From: Bacteroidota bacterium
GTDB lineage: Bacteria; Bacteroidota; Bacteroidia; Bacteroidales; UBA1556
NCBI GenBank assembly: GCA_003648395.1
Contig: QMPB01000364.1
Span: 1-5,521 of the forward strand
Length of the DNA: 5,521 nucleotides
Direction of reading: 5' to 3'
The first letter of the stretch is position 1; every line of letters begins with the position of its first letter. Under the pieces are notes generated by a model, which was not told the DNA's origin, made no database searches, and worked only from the letters and a program-made list of their open reading frames with translations. Positions 1 to 5,521 of this stretch are shown here, piece after piece. A program made the translations under genes and the position numbers.

Positions 1-738
1 ATTTTTCTCATTAGACTGAGTGTACTTAACTCCTGCCGATACTTCAAACTTCTTTTGAGCATCTTTGGTAATAATATTAATAACACCTCCCATTGCTTTA
101 GAACCATATAAAGCTGAGGCAGCGCCTTTAACAATCTCTATTCTTTCAATATTATCAACATTTAGGCGTGAATAATCGATATTATTTCCACTTTCGCCAG
201 CCATGCGCTCACCGTCAATAAGTATAAGAATATTCTTAGCCTCAAGTCCTTGCATTTTAATGTCTGCACCAAATCCTCCACGCTGGAATTCCAAGCCAGG
301 CACATCTTGTGAGAGCACGTCCTGCACATTACTAATACCACGAGCACTTATACTCTTCGCCGTAATTACTTGCGTTATAACAGGAGCATCTTTCAGTGAT
401 TTTTCGGAACGAGTGGCAGTAATAACCACCTGATTAAGATCAAAAAAATCAGCCTGAAGATAAAAAATAGGATTACTACTTCCATCGATGGTATCTACTA
501 AATTTAGATAGCCAATATGAGAAATAGAGATAATACAAGCTCCTTGAAATGGGTTTTCTGCTCTCCCCTTAGTATTAGAGATAGCAAATTTCTGTTCACC
601 AGTTTTTATTGATTCAAAACTAATATTTACAAACGGAATTGCTTGCCTAGTTTCCTTATCAAAAACACTAATCATTCCATTTTGCGAAATACCTATTATA
701 GGCATTAAGCATAACAGAAATACTATAATATTCTTCAT
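1..738 (-). CDS. TonB-dependent outer-membrane receptor, N-terminal part (HmuR/haem-receptor-like plug); runs off the window
   Basis: An open frame of exactly 246 codons runs from ATG at 738 through base 1 with no stop, so the beta-barrel lies outside the window. Residues 1-18 form a Sec signal peptide (MKNIIVFLLC..., cleavage likely after GIS). Residues 20-100 fit the carboxypeptidase-regulatory-like extension common on Bacteroidota receptors. A TonB-box-like strand follows (QVVITATR, 103-110). The plug domain covers about 115-225: VLSQDVPGLEFQ, then GLEAKNILILIDGERMAGE (164-182), NIERIEIVKGAASALYGS (196-213) and GGVINIIT (217-224). The DGERMAGE and ALYGS wording resembles HmuR-type haem receptors, but the substrate is inferred, not shown. 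Such receptors import scarce ligands across the outer membrane using TonB-ExbBD energy. An in-frame ATG at 747 is possible; 738 gives the better signal peptide. The gene lies downstream of the small gene at 953-1318, with a 214-bp gap. Confidence 0.93.
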   Translation of the reverse strand, partial: MKNIIVFLLCLMPIIGISQNGMISVFDKETRQAIPFVNISFESIKTGEQKFAISNTKGRAENPFQGACIISISHIGYLNLVDTIDGSSNPIFYLQADFFDLNQVVITATRSEKSLKDAPVITQVITAKSISARGISNVQDVLSQDVPGLEFQRGGFGADIKMQGLEAKNILILIDGERMAGESGNNIDYSRLNVDNIERIEIVKGAASALYGSKAMGGVINIITKDAQKKFEVSAGVKYTQSNEKN

Positions 739-824
739 ACATAGCATTTTACACACCATTTTGAAACACAAAATAATGCCTAGTTTTTTCTATAAAAGCC
801 TAATAAAATAAATTGAAAATTTAC

Positions 825-900
825 TATTGACGTCATCCCAGATAAAAATTGGGGGAATGATTTTCCCCAAGGAAAATTGTACCGAAGTATGACGTTAATA
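825..900. repeat. Nested palindromic element with near-perfect 12-bp terminal inverted repeats
   Basis: The ends TATTGACGTCAT (825-836) and ATGACGTTAATA (889-900) are inverted repeats matching at 11 of 12 positions. Between them lie two overlapping hairpins: TTGGGGGAA (849-857) with TTTCCCCAA (862-870), and ATTTTCC (860-866) with GGAAAAT (871-877). The two cannot form together because they share bases 862-866. The GC content of the core stands out from the AT-rich surroundings. The shape (CGTCAT ends and a palindromic core in an intergenic gap) is like that of small dispersed intergenic repeats in other bacteria, but copy number cannot be seen from one window. It may instead be a one-off regulatory structure ahead of the receptor gene. 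Confidence 0.55.
843..870 (-). terminator. Probable intrinsic terminator after the small gene, upstream of the receptor
   Basis: Read on the minus strand, TTGGGGAA (870-863) pairs with TTCCCCCAA (857-849), giving 8 bp with one bulged C and a five-base loop. TTTTTA (848-843) follows at once. Stem plus T-run is the form of a Rho-independent terminator. It lies about 83 bases after the stop codon of the 953-1318 gene and about 105 bases before the receptor start, so the two genes may be separate transcripts, or the receptor may be reached by partial read-through. On the plus strand no T-run follows the stem, so it is directional. Confidence 0.5.
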
Positions 901-952
901 ATCACACCATCTCATACTCAAAGAGTAAATTATTAGGTGTATAAAAAGAAAA

Positions 953-1318
953 TTATGCTTTTGCGGGAGGGCCACGTTGAGATACTGAAACTAGGATTTT
1001 GTGTATTGATAAATCTATAATTTGATAATTATAGAAATCAAATGCTTTTAACGTATTTATATTTATTGAATTTGACGCAATAAAAACTAAATGATTTATT
1101 GAAGAGTCATCTTTAGATTTATGGTCTTTTACTTTAAAATACTTGGTATCACCTTTATTTGTTTTGGCAAAAGGATGATGTTGACATTCGGAATATTTAT
1201 CGCCAAAGTAAACCTTTAAGTGAATTGACACCAAATCACCAATGATAACCCATAGAAAGGATACCACCATAGCAGTGAACATCAGCTGCTTCCGTAATGA
1301 TTTGATTTTTGTTGTCAT
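953..1318 (-). CDS. Small single-membrane-segment protein of unknown function upstream of the TonB receptor
   Basis: This encodes 121 residues from ATG at 1318. A longer version starting with TTG at 1339 adds seven residues, but that codon overlaps a good -7 promoter box, so the ATG is preferred. Residues 2-11 are basic (KIKSLRKQ) and 13-33 are a hydrophobic membrane segment, which predicts an anchored or exported protein with its C-terminus outside the cytoplasm. The middle is polar and rich in Lys, Asp and His, with a C-x-H-H cluster at 45-48 and further His at 66, 76 and 106. The C-terminus is beta-like and ends QRGPPAKA. I do not recognise the family. Small proteins with a Pro-Pro pair near the C-terminus occur directly upstream of TonB receptors in other Bacteroidota, so a link to the receptor at 1-738 is plausible but inferred. 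The gene could still be a chance ORF; the membrane segment, promoter and terminator argue against that. Confidence 0.6.
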   Translation of the reverse strand: MTTKIKSLRKQLMFTAMVVSFLWVIIGDLVSIHLKVYFGDKYSECQHHPFAKTNKGDTKYFKVKDHKSKDDSSINHLVFIASNSININTLKAFDFYNYQIIDLSIHKILVSVSQRGPPAKA

Positions 1319-1336
1319 TTTCTTACTTTGAAAAGG

Positions 1337-1344
1337 CAAAGCTA
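1337..1344 (-). promoter_or_regulatory. Bacteroidota-type -7 promoter box for the small gene
   Basis: On the minus strand TAGCTTTG (1344-1337) matches the TAnnTTTG -7 consensus of Bacteroidota primary sigma factor promoters exactly. A TTTTG lies at 1363-1359, but the 14-base gap is shorter than the usual spacing for the upstream TTTG element, so that half is weak. Transcription would start near 1331, leaving a leader of about 13 bases before ATG 1318. This placement excludes the upstream TTG at 1339 as the start codon. Confidence 0.5.
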
Positions 1345-1697
1345 TATATTTTTATTATCAAAATTTTAGGAAAATTAACATATTTCACAAAAAAAATATT
1401 TACATATGTCATACACAAACACAATGATTAAACTATATTTATAACTCAGATAGTATATAATAGATTATGGTATATAAAAATCATTTCCTTAACAGCCGTT
1501 AATATATTAATAATGAGCAAGAAGCATAGCACTACTATAGTTTGGCATTTATCCATACTATACCTTTAATGATAAAACATTAATTAGTAATGTAATGCTG
1601 AATTCTTCTCCTTTTACTTATAGTAAACAAATAGAGAAACTCAGAAATCATATTTTATTAGCCCATATAAAAATGAAAATTTAATATTTAGATCCTA
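1345..1697. other. AT-rich intergenic stretch, no gene seen
   Basis: This stretch separates the end of the hexosaminidase gene from the promoter of the small gene. Neither strand holds a convincing reading frame. I found no tRNA-like fold, no clear terminator hairpin after the hexosaminidase stop, and only short AT-only palindromes such as TTAATATATTAA near 1499-1510, which are expected by chance at this base composition. Its length suggests that the hexosaminidase and the small gene are separately transcribed. Confidence 0.6.
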
Positions 1698-3233
1698 TTA
1701 TTTCCATTCTACTAAATCAGACTTATAAAAATTTACTCCCAATTTCTCAAGGCGTAACTTTTGTTTTGCAAGGCGTACTTTATAATTCTCCCAATTTCTT
1801 CCTCCACCATCAGACCAAGCAATTTCTGCTACACCAATTATTCTAGGAAACATCATATACTCAATATCATCAACACTAGTTATGGTTTCTGTCCATAATG
1901 GGGCTTCTATTCCCATTATCATATCACCATATACTCCTTCTACCAAATTATCAACTTTCCAATCGTATGCATCTTTTACATCATTAAAGCCTGCCCATTT
2001 AAGTCCCAATTTTGTTGAATCATTATACTTTATATCAAGGTAAATCCTATCTGCTGGCGACATAATAATTCTTGCTTTTTTCTTTGCTGCTAGCTGTGCA
2101 TTCTTTACATCGCCCCAATATTGAACAATCGCACCTTTTTCTATTTCTGCATTAGCTATCTCATCCCATCCTATGGGTTCTTTGCCATTGTCTCTAACCA
2201 TTTTTCTAACTCTATTAATAAAAGTAATATAGTCAGCTGTAGCTGTAGAATGCGACTCATCACCACCAATATGAATATATCTTCCTGTTGTAATAGCTGC
2301 TATTTCGCGCAATACATCATTAATAAAAGCGTAGGTAGTGTCTTTGGCAACACAAAGAGAACTAAAACCGACCTCTACACCTGTATACAGTTCTGGGGCT
2401 TCTCCATTGCAATTTAAAATTGGATAGGAAGCTAAAGCAGCATTTGTATGTCCTGGCATATCAATTTCAGGGATTAATTCGATATGATGTTTCAAAGCAT
2501 AAGCTTGAATCTCAAGAAATTCGTCTTGAGTATAAAAACCATGTCGCTCACTATTTACTGAGGATGTAGAACCATATAAAGTAAGAGCGGGCCACGATTT
2601 TATTTCTATTCTCCAACCTTGGTCATCCGTTAGGTGCATATGCAAGGTGTTTATTTTATAAATCGTTAATAAATCTATTACCCTTTTTACCTCAGCTACG
2701 GTATAAAAATGACGTGCTACATCTAGCATAAATCCTCGGTATTCATAACGAGGAGAATCATAAATCTTATAATATGGTACTTCTAAACTATTGGTTTTAC
2801 ATGTCGAATTTTCCATTTCTGCAGGAATTATCTGTCGTAAAGTTTGAATTGCGTAAAAAGCACCCTTATCACTACTAGCTTTTATTGACAATACATCTTT
2901 TCCAACTTCTATTCTATATGCTTCATCATTATTTAATTCATCATCTGTTAAGAAAATTATTGTATTTCCCACTCCATTGTCGCCAATATTCTCTTTCAAA
3001 CCTTTGGATAAATATGCACGAAGGATATTGATAGAATTCATCATTTCGCTATTACCAATAATCTTAGTATTGCTATTTATTTCAAAAAATCCATCAGCAA
3101 CTTCCATTATAATAGGCCTAGGAATAATATCTATCTCTGTTGGAATATATTTTAGTTCCTCAACTTTAGTTTCAGTACACGAACCAATAAACAGAATAGT
3201 AAACAACAATATTGAAACTTTAAGAATATTCAT
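1698..3233 (-). CDS. Beta-N-acetylhexosaminidase, glycoside hydrolase family 20, lipoprotein
   Basis: This 511-residue exo-enzyme should remove terminal beta-linked GlcNAc or GalNAc from chitin fragments, glycoproteins or similar glycans by substrate-assisted catalysis. Residues 1-18 are a lipoprotein signal (...LFIGSC), with Cys19 as the lipidated residue, so the enzyme is membrane-anchored at the envelope. Residues 33-160 form the GH20b domain and about 163-495 the catalytic barrel. The active site is complete: Arg166 (YRGFMLD), catalytic pair Asp325-Glu326 (HIGGDES), Trp356 (GWDE), Trp373 (QYWG), Tyr398 and Asp400 (IYLD), Trp413, and Trp447 with Glu449 (PLWTE). Cys275 and Cys294 are spaced for the disulfide known in the Streptomyces plicatus enzyme, which this protein resembles closely in the second half. 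Length is typical for a two-domain GH20 with no C-terminal additions. The start at ATG 3233 is fixed by the signal peptide. No SusC/SusD pair adjoins it, so this is not an obvious polysaccharide utilisation locus. Confidence 0.96.
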   Translation of the reverse strand: MNILKVSILLFTILFIGSCTETKVEELKYIPTEIDIIPRPIIMEVADGFFEINSNTKIIGNSEMMNSINILRAYLSKGLKENIGDNGVGNTIIFLTDDELNNDEAYRIEVGKDVLSIKASSDKGAFYAIQTLRQIIPAEMENSTCKTNSLEVPYYKIYDSPRYEYRGFMLDVARHFYTVAEVKRVIDLLTIYKINTLHMHLTDDQGWRIEIKSWPALTLYGSTSSVNSERHGFYTQDEFLEIQAYALKHHIELIPEIDMPGHTNAALASYPILNCNGEAPELYTGVEVGFSSLCVAKDTTYAFINDVLREIAAITTGRYIHIGGDESHSTATADYITFINRVRKMVRDNGKEPIGWDEIANAEIEKGAIVQYWGDVKNAQLAAKKKARIIMSPADRIYLDIKYNDSTKLGLKWAGFNDVKDAYDWKVDNLVEGVYGDMIMGIEAPLWTETITSVDDIEYMMFPRIIGVAEIAWSDGGGRNWENYKVRLAKQKLRLEKLGVNFYKSDLVEWK

Positions 3234-3262
3234 ATTAGATTTATCTACAGATTTATAATCAT

Positions 3263-3270
3263 CAAAGATA
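3263..3270 (-). promoter_or_regulatory. -7 promoter box for the hexosaminidase gene
   Basis: On the minus strand TATCTTTG (3270-3263) matches the Bacteroidota TAnnTTTG -7 consensus exactly and lies 29 bases before the ATG at 3233, giving a short leader of roughly 24 bases. I could not find the matching upstream TTTG element at the expected distance; that region is a run of A and T. Confidence 0.5.
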
Positions 3271-3585
3271 AGATTTTTAAAATTGCTTTTTTTTAATAAT
3301 TATAAAAGTTTTAGTGTTTTAGGCAGAATAATTGGATTAAGGTACGCATGCATACTATTTATTTACAATAAATTACCTAAAAAACACAGTCAATACTAAT
3401 TGTAATTCACTCGCTGAAAGACTTTCTATTAGCTCCTTATGCTATCTAAAACACACATTATACTATGCTTACAAACATATTTTTACATCTCAAATAAAAG
3501 CTCTGAAAGAACTCAATATTGTTATGAAATTAACACTTTAGATATTTGCGACTTATAAAAATCTTCGTATTTTTACGAACCAATT

Positions 3586-3624
3586 TTTCATCGCATCAAA
3601 AGTGATGAAAGTTTTTTGTTTTTT
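3586..3624 (+). terminator. Intrinsic-terminator-like hairpin upstream of the biotin carboxylase gene
   Basis: TTTCATCGC (3586-3594) pairs with GTGATGAAA (3602-3610), giving nine pairs including one G-T, with a seven-base loop. It is followed by GTTTTTTGTTTTTT (3611-3624), a strong T-run on the plus strand only. There is no plus-strand gene upstream in this window for it to end: the neighbour on that side runs away from it. It could end a short untranslated RNA, act as a leader attenuator for the carboxylase operon starting at 3716, or block stray transcription. The stem has modest GC content, so strength is uncertain. Confidence 0.45.
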
Positions 3625-3665
3625 ATTTCGCAAGACTTGCTAAATTCATGAAATTCTTGCGAAAT
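3625..3665 (+). promoter_or_regulatory. Perfect 11-bp inverted repeat, candidate operator or leader hairpin of the carboxylase operon
   Basis: ATTTCGCAAGA (3625-3635) and TCTTGCGAAAT (3655-3665) are perfect inverted repeats with a 19-base spacer, ending 50 bases before the carboxylase start codon. The left arm also overlaps a smaller palindrome, GCAAGACTTGC (3630-3640). The spacer and right arm contain a 9-base near-tandem repeat, AAATTCATG/AAATTCTTG (3642-3659). The arms do not match the known BirA operator halves (TTGTAAACC type). A dimeric repressor site near the promoter or an RNA stem continuing the preceding hairpin are both possible; which one is inference. Confidence 0.4.
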
Positions 3666-3715
3666 TAAAATTAAGAAATGTATAACAAACAAATGTTTAA
3701 ACAAATATCATTTTT

Positions 3716-5227
3716 ATGATTAAGAAGATTTTAATTGCAAATCGAGGTGAGATAGCTATCAGAGTGATGCACACTTGCCGCGAAATGGGAATTAAGAGCG
3801 TAGCTGTGTTTTCTGATGTGGATCGCACATCACAGCATGTACGCTTAGCTGACGAGGCCTACCATATTGGAGCAGCTCCATCGGCAGAAAGTTATTTGGT
3901 AATTGATAAAATTATTGACGTAGCTAAAAAATCTGGAGCTGATGCTATTCACCCAGGTTATGGTTTTTTAAGTGAAAATGCTGAATTCTCTGATAGATGC
4001 AAGTCCGAAGGAATTATTTTCATAGGACCAACATCTAAGGTTATCTCGGTAATGGGAGACAAAATTTCTGCACGTAGGAAGATGATTGCTGCAGGAGTTC
4101 AAGTTGTACCAGGCACCAAAGATAATATTACTTCTGATGAGGAAGCATTACGTATTGTTAAGGAGGTTGGGCTTCCTGTAATGATTAAAGCTTCTGCTGG
4201 TGGTGGTGGAAAAGGTATGCGCCTTGTTCGTACTGAGGAAGAGATTATTCCTGGAGTTAGAGCTGCAAAAAGTGAAGCTTTAGCTGGTTTTGGTGATGAT
4301 ACAGTTTATGTAGAAAAATTCGTTGAAAATCCTCACCATATCGAAATTCAAGTATTAGGTGATTCTCATGGAAACGTAATTCATCTTTTTGAGCGCGAAT
4401 GCTCTGTGCAGCGTCGTCATCAAAAGGTAATGGAAGAATCACCATCGCCTTTAATGACTCCTGAGCTAAGAGCGAAAATGGGAGAACAGGCTGTAATGGC
4501 GGCAAAAGCTGTTGACTATGTTGGTGCCGGAACCATCGAATTTCTTGTGGATGATGACTTAAATTATTATTTCTTAGAAATGAATACTCGCCTACAGGTT
4601 GAGCATCCTGTTACTGAACAAGTAACTCGTGTTGACCTTGTGCGTCAGCAAATTCAAGTTGCTGCAGGTATGGAGTTGGAATATAAGCAAGAAGATTTAT
4701 CACAATTGGGACACTCAATTGAAGCAAGAATTTATGCCGAGGCTCCTTGCGAAAATTTTATGCCAAGCCCTGGACTAGTTAAGAATATTGATGTTCCTCT
4801 GGGTCCTGGGATTCGTCATGATGGTTATATATATAGCGGATATACTATCCCTATTCATTATGATCCAATGATTTCGAAACTTATTGTTACAGGTAAAAAT
4901 CGTGAGCAGGCTATAGAAAGAATGAAAAGAGCTCTTTATAATTACAAAATTAGTGGTGTAAAAACTAATATTCGATTTTTAGGTAGAATATTAGAGGCTC
5001 CTGAATTTGTTGAAGGAAGATATACAACTCAATTTATTGATAATAATATAGATTTCCTTAAAAGAAAAGAAGAGCATCCAATAAACCATAAAGTTTTTGC
5101 TGTAGCAGCAACATTTGTTCATTATTTAAACAATCTTGATAAGGGTAATTCTAAAGAAGAAACTCAAGAGTGTACAAAGAGTGAGTGGAAGTCTTTTGGC
5201 AGACGCAAAAACGCTATGCGATTATAA
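3716..5227 (+). CDS. accC: Biotin carboxylase subunit of an acyl-CoA carboxylase
   Basis: This 503-residue enzyme carboxylates the biotin of the carrier subunit using ATP and bicarbonate, the first half-reaction of acetyl-, propionyl- or other acyl-CoA carboxylases in the cytoplasm. The N-terminal domain opens with KKILIANRGEIAIRV and contains HPGYGFLSEN (79-88). The ATP-grasp domain has Lys116, Lys158 with the glycine-rich loop AGGGGKGM (161-168), His208, Lys237, Glu275 and Glu288. The signature EMNTRLQVEHPVTE (288-301) carries Asn290, Arg292 and Glu296; catalytic Arg338 is in SIEARIYAE. All residues needed for activity in E. coli AccC are present, at nearly the same numbers. Residues 450-503 extend past the 449-residue E. 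coli protein, as in other Bacteroidota acyl-CoA carboxylase subunits. No Shine-Dalgarno is visible before ATG 3716, but the N-terminal motif fixes the start. Together with the gene 25 bp downstream it forms an operon. The acyl-CoA substrate cannot be told from this subunit. Confidence 0.96.
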   Translation: MIKKILIANRGEIAIRVMHTCREMGIKSVAVFSDVDRTSQHVRLADEAYHIGAAPSAESYLVIDKIIDVAKKSGADAIHPGYGFLSENAEFSDRCKSEGIIFIGPTSKVISVMGDKISARRKMIAAGVQVVPGTKDNITSDEEALRIVKEVGLPVMIKASAGGGGKGMRLVRTEEEIIPGVRAAKSEALAGFGDDTVYVEKFVENPHHIEIQVLGDSHGNVIHLFERECSVQRRHQKVMEESPSPLMTPELRAKMGEQAVMAAKAVDYVGAGTIEFLVDDDLNYYFLEMNTRLQVEHPVTEQVTRVDLVRQQIQVAAGMELEYKQEDLSQLGHSIEARIYAEAPCENFMPSPGLVKNIDVPLGPGIRHDGYIYSGYTIPIHYDPMISKLIVTGKNREQAIERMKRALYNYKISGVKTNIRFLGRILEAPEFVEGRYTTQFIDNNIDFLKRKEEHPINHKVFAVAATFVHYLNNLDKGNSKEETQECTKSEWKSFGRRKNAMRL

Positions 5228-5252
5228 TAATAACCAATAAGTTTTAGATATA

Positions 5253-5521
5253 ATGACGGTAGATATAAAAATAGACGACAAAACCTACGAATGCGAGCTT
5301 ATTGAGCGTAATGGTGATAATGTTAAAATAAAAATTGATGGTAAAGTTTTAGAAGCTGATATACAAAATCTAACTTCTACGATTTACTCTTTTCTATACG
5401 ATAATCAATCTTTTGATGTAGAAGTTAACGAAGGCACAACTAATAAAGATTTCGTTGTAAATACTATGATGGAACGCTTTGAAACCACAGTAATTGATGC
5501 AGAGGCCAAATACCAAATGGC
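5253..5521 (+). CDS. Biotin carboxyl carrier-type subunit, N-terminal part; runs off the window
   Basis: The frame is open from ATG 5253 to the window edge, giving 89 codons plus two bases. The visible part is beta-rich and acidic: MTVDIKIDDKTYECELIE, then NVKIKIDGKVLEADI, a repeat-like KSF-type strand (NQSFDVEVNEG, 51-61) and VIDAEAKYQM (80-89). This matches the N-terminal region of the roughly 160-170-residue biotin/lipoyl-binding proteins that follow the biotin carboxylase gene in Bacteroidota. The biotinylated lysine, expected in an AMKM motif near the C-terminus, lies beyond the window, so function rests on this resemblance and on position. It would carry carboxybiotin from the carboxylase at 3716-5227 to a carboxyltransferase that should be encoded next. 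The 25-bp gap has no terminator, so the two genes are co-transcribed. The start lacks a Shine-Dalgarno, as elsewhere in this window. Confidence 0.85.
   Translation, partial: MTVDIKIDDKTYECELIERNGDNVKIKIDGKVLEADIQNLTSTIYSFLYDNQSFDVEVNEGTTNKDFVVNTMMERFETTVIDAEAKYQM

Larger units (their letters stand above)
3234..3715. other. Divergent intergenic region between hexosaminidase and carboxylase genes
   Basis: The 482 bases separate two divergent genes. The left end holds the hexosaminidase -7 box (3263-3270). The middle (about 3300-3540) is AT-rich with only weak AT palindromes, for example ATTTATT/AATAAAT at 3357-3373, and a 39-codon plus-strand frame at 3439-3558 that looks like chance. The right part (3564-3665) is dense in hairpins: TTCGTA-TTTT-TACGAA at 3564-3579, a terminator-like hairpin at 3586-3625 and a perfect 11-bp inverted repeat at 3625-3665. 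I found no exact TAnnTTTG box on the plus strand for the carboxylase operon, so its promoter is not located. Confidence 0.6.

Noticed and set aside
162..347. Minus-strand frame of 61 codons
   Set aside because: It is in a different frame within the receptor gene and has no recognisable motif; a shadow frame.
203..433. Plus-strand frame of 76 codons
   Set aside because: It lies antisense to the receptor plug, whose protein motifs are clear on the minus strand; a shadow frame.
739..952. Cobalamin riboswitch or Fur box upstream of the receptor
   Set aside because: I looked for the conserved cobalamin riboswitch core and for a GATAATGATAATCATTATC-like site and saw neither.
1319..1339. Seven-residue N-terminal extension of the small gene from a TTG start at 1339
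   Set aside because: The TTG overlaps an exact TAnnTTTG promoter box, and the ATG at 1318 sits right before the basic/hydrophobic N-terminus.
2121..2417. Plus-strand frame of 98 codons
   Set aside because: It is antisense to the GH20 catalytic region (HIGGDES segment) and shows no domain; a shadow frame.
1698..3233. Polysaccharide utilisation locus built on the hexosaminidase and the TonB receptor
   Set aside because: There is no SusD-like gene, the receptor plug is not SusC-like, and gaps of several hundred bases plus a probable terminator separate the genes.
2977..3258. Plus-strand frame of 93 codons with hydrophobic segments
   Set aside because: It is antisense to the N-terminal half of the hexosaminidase. 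Its hydrophobicity comes from the complement of an AT-rich coding sequence, and no plus-strand promoter is seen.
3337..3380. Loose stem TTAAGGTA...TTACCTAA around an AT hairpin
   Set aside because: Pairing needs a bulge and the inner stem is only A and T; expected by chance at this base composition.
4257..4505. Minus-strand frame of 82 codons
   Set aside because: It is antisense to the ATP-grasp domain of the biotin carboxylase; a shadow frame.

Overview
This window comes from an AT-rich genome of the phylum Bacteroidota. The support for that placement is a TonB-dependent receptor with an N-terminal carboxypeptidase-regulatory-like extension, starts without Shine-Dalgarno sequences, promoter boxes of the TAnnTTTG type, and a biotin carboxylase / biotin carrier gene pair of the kind seen in Bacteroidota acyl-CoA carboxylase operons. 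I cannot place it below phylum level.

Left half, all on the minus strand: (i) 1-738, the first 246 residues of a TonB-dependent outer-membrane receptor, cut by the window edge, whose plug most resembles the HmuR/haem-type receptors; (ii) 739-952, an intergenic stretch with a nested palindromic element (825-900) containing a probable minus-strand intrinsic terminator and a competing hairpin; (iii) 953-1318, a small one-membrane-segment protein of unknown function ending in RGPPAKA; (iv) 1345-1697, AT-rich non-coding DNA without recognisable content; (v) 1698-3233, a complete GH20 beta-N-acetylhexosaminidase lipoprotein with its whole active site intact.

Right half, plus strand: 3234-3715 is a divergent intergenic region. 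It holds the hexosaminidase promoter on one side. On the other side is a run of hairpins upstream of the carboxylase, including an intrinsic-terminator-like structure with no obvious gene to terminate and a perfect 11-bp inverted repeat. Then come a complete biotin carboxylase (3716-5227) and, 25 bp later, the start of a biotin-carrier-type protein (5253 to the edge). They are probably the first two genes of an acyl-CoA carboxylase operon, with the carboxyltransferase subunit expected beyond the window.

The parts do not form one pathway: the receptor region is nutrient uptake, the hexosaminidase is glycan breakdown at the cell envelope, and the carboxylase is central acyl-CoA metabolism. I see no defence system, CRISPR array, mobile-element gene, tRNA or rRNA. 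The most notable unexplained material is in the two structured intergenic regions (825-900 and 3564-3665).
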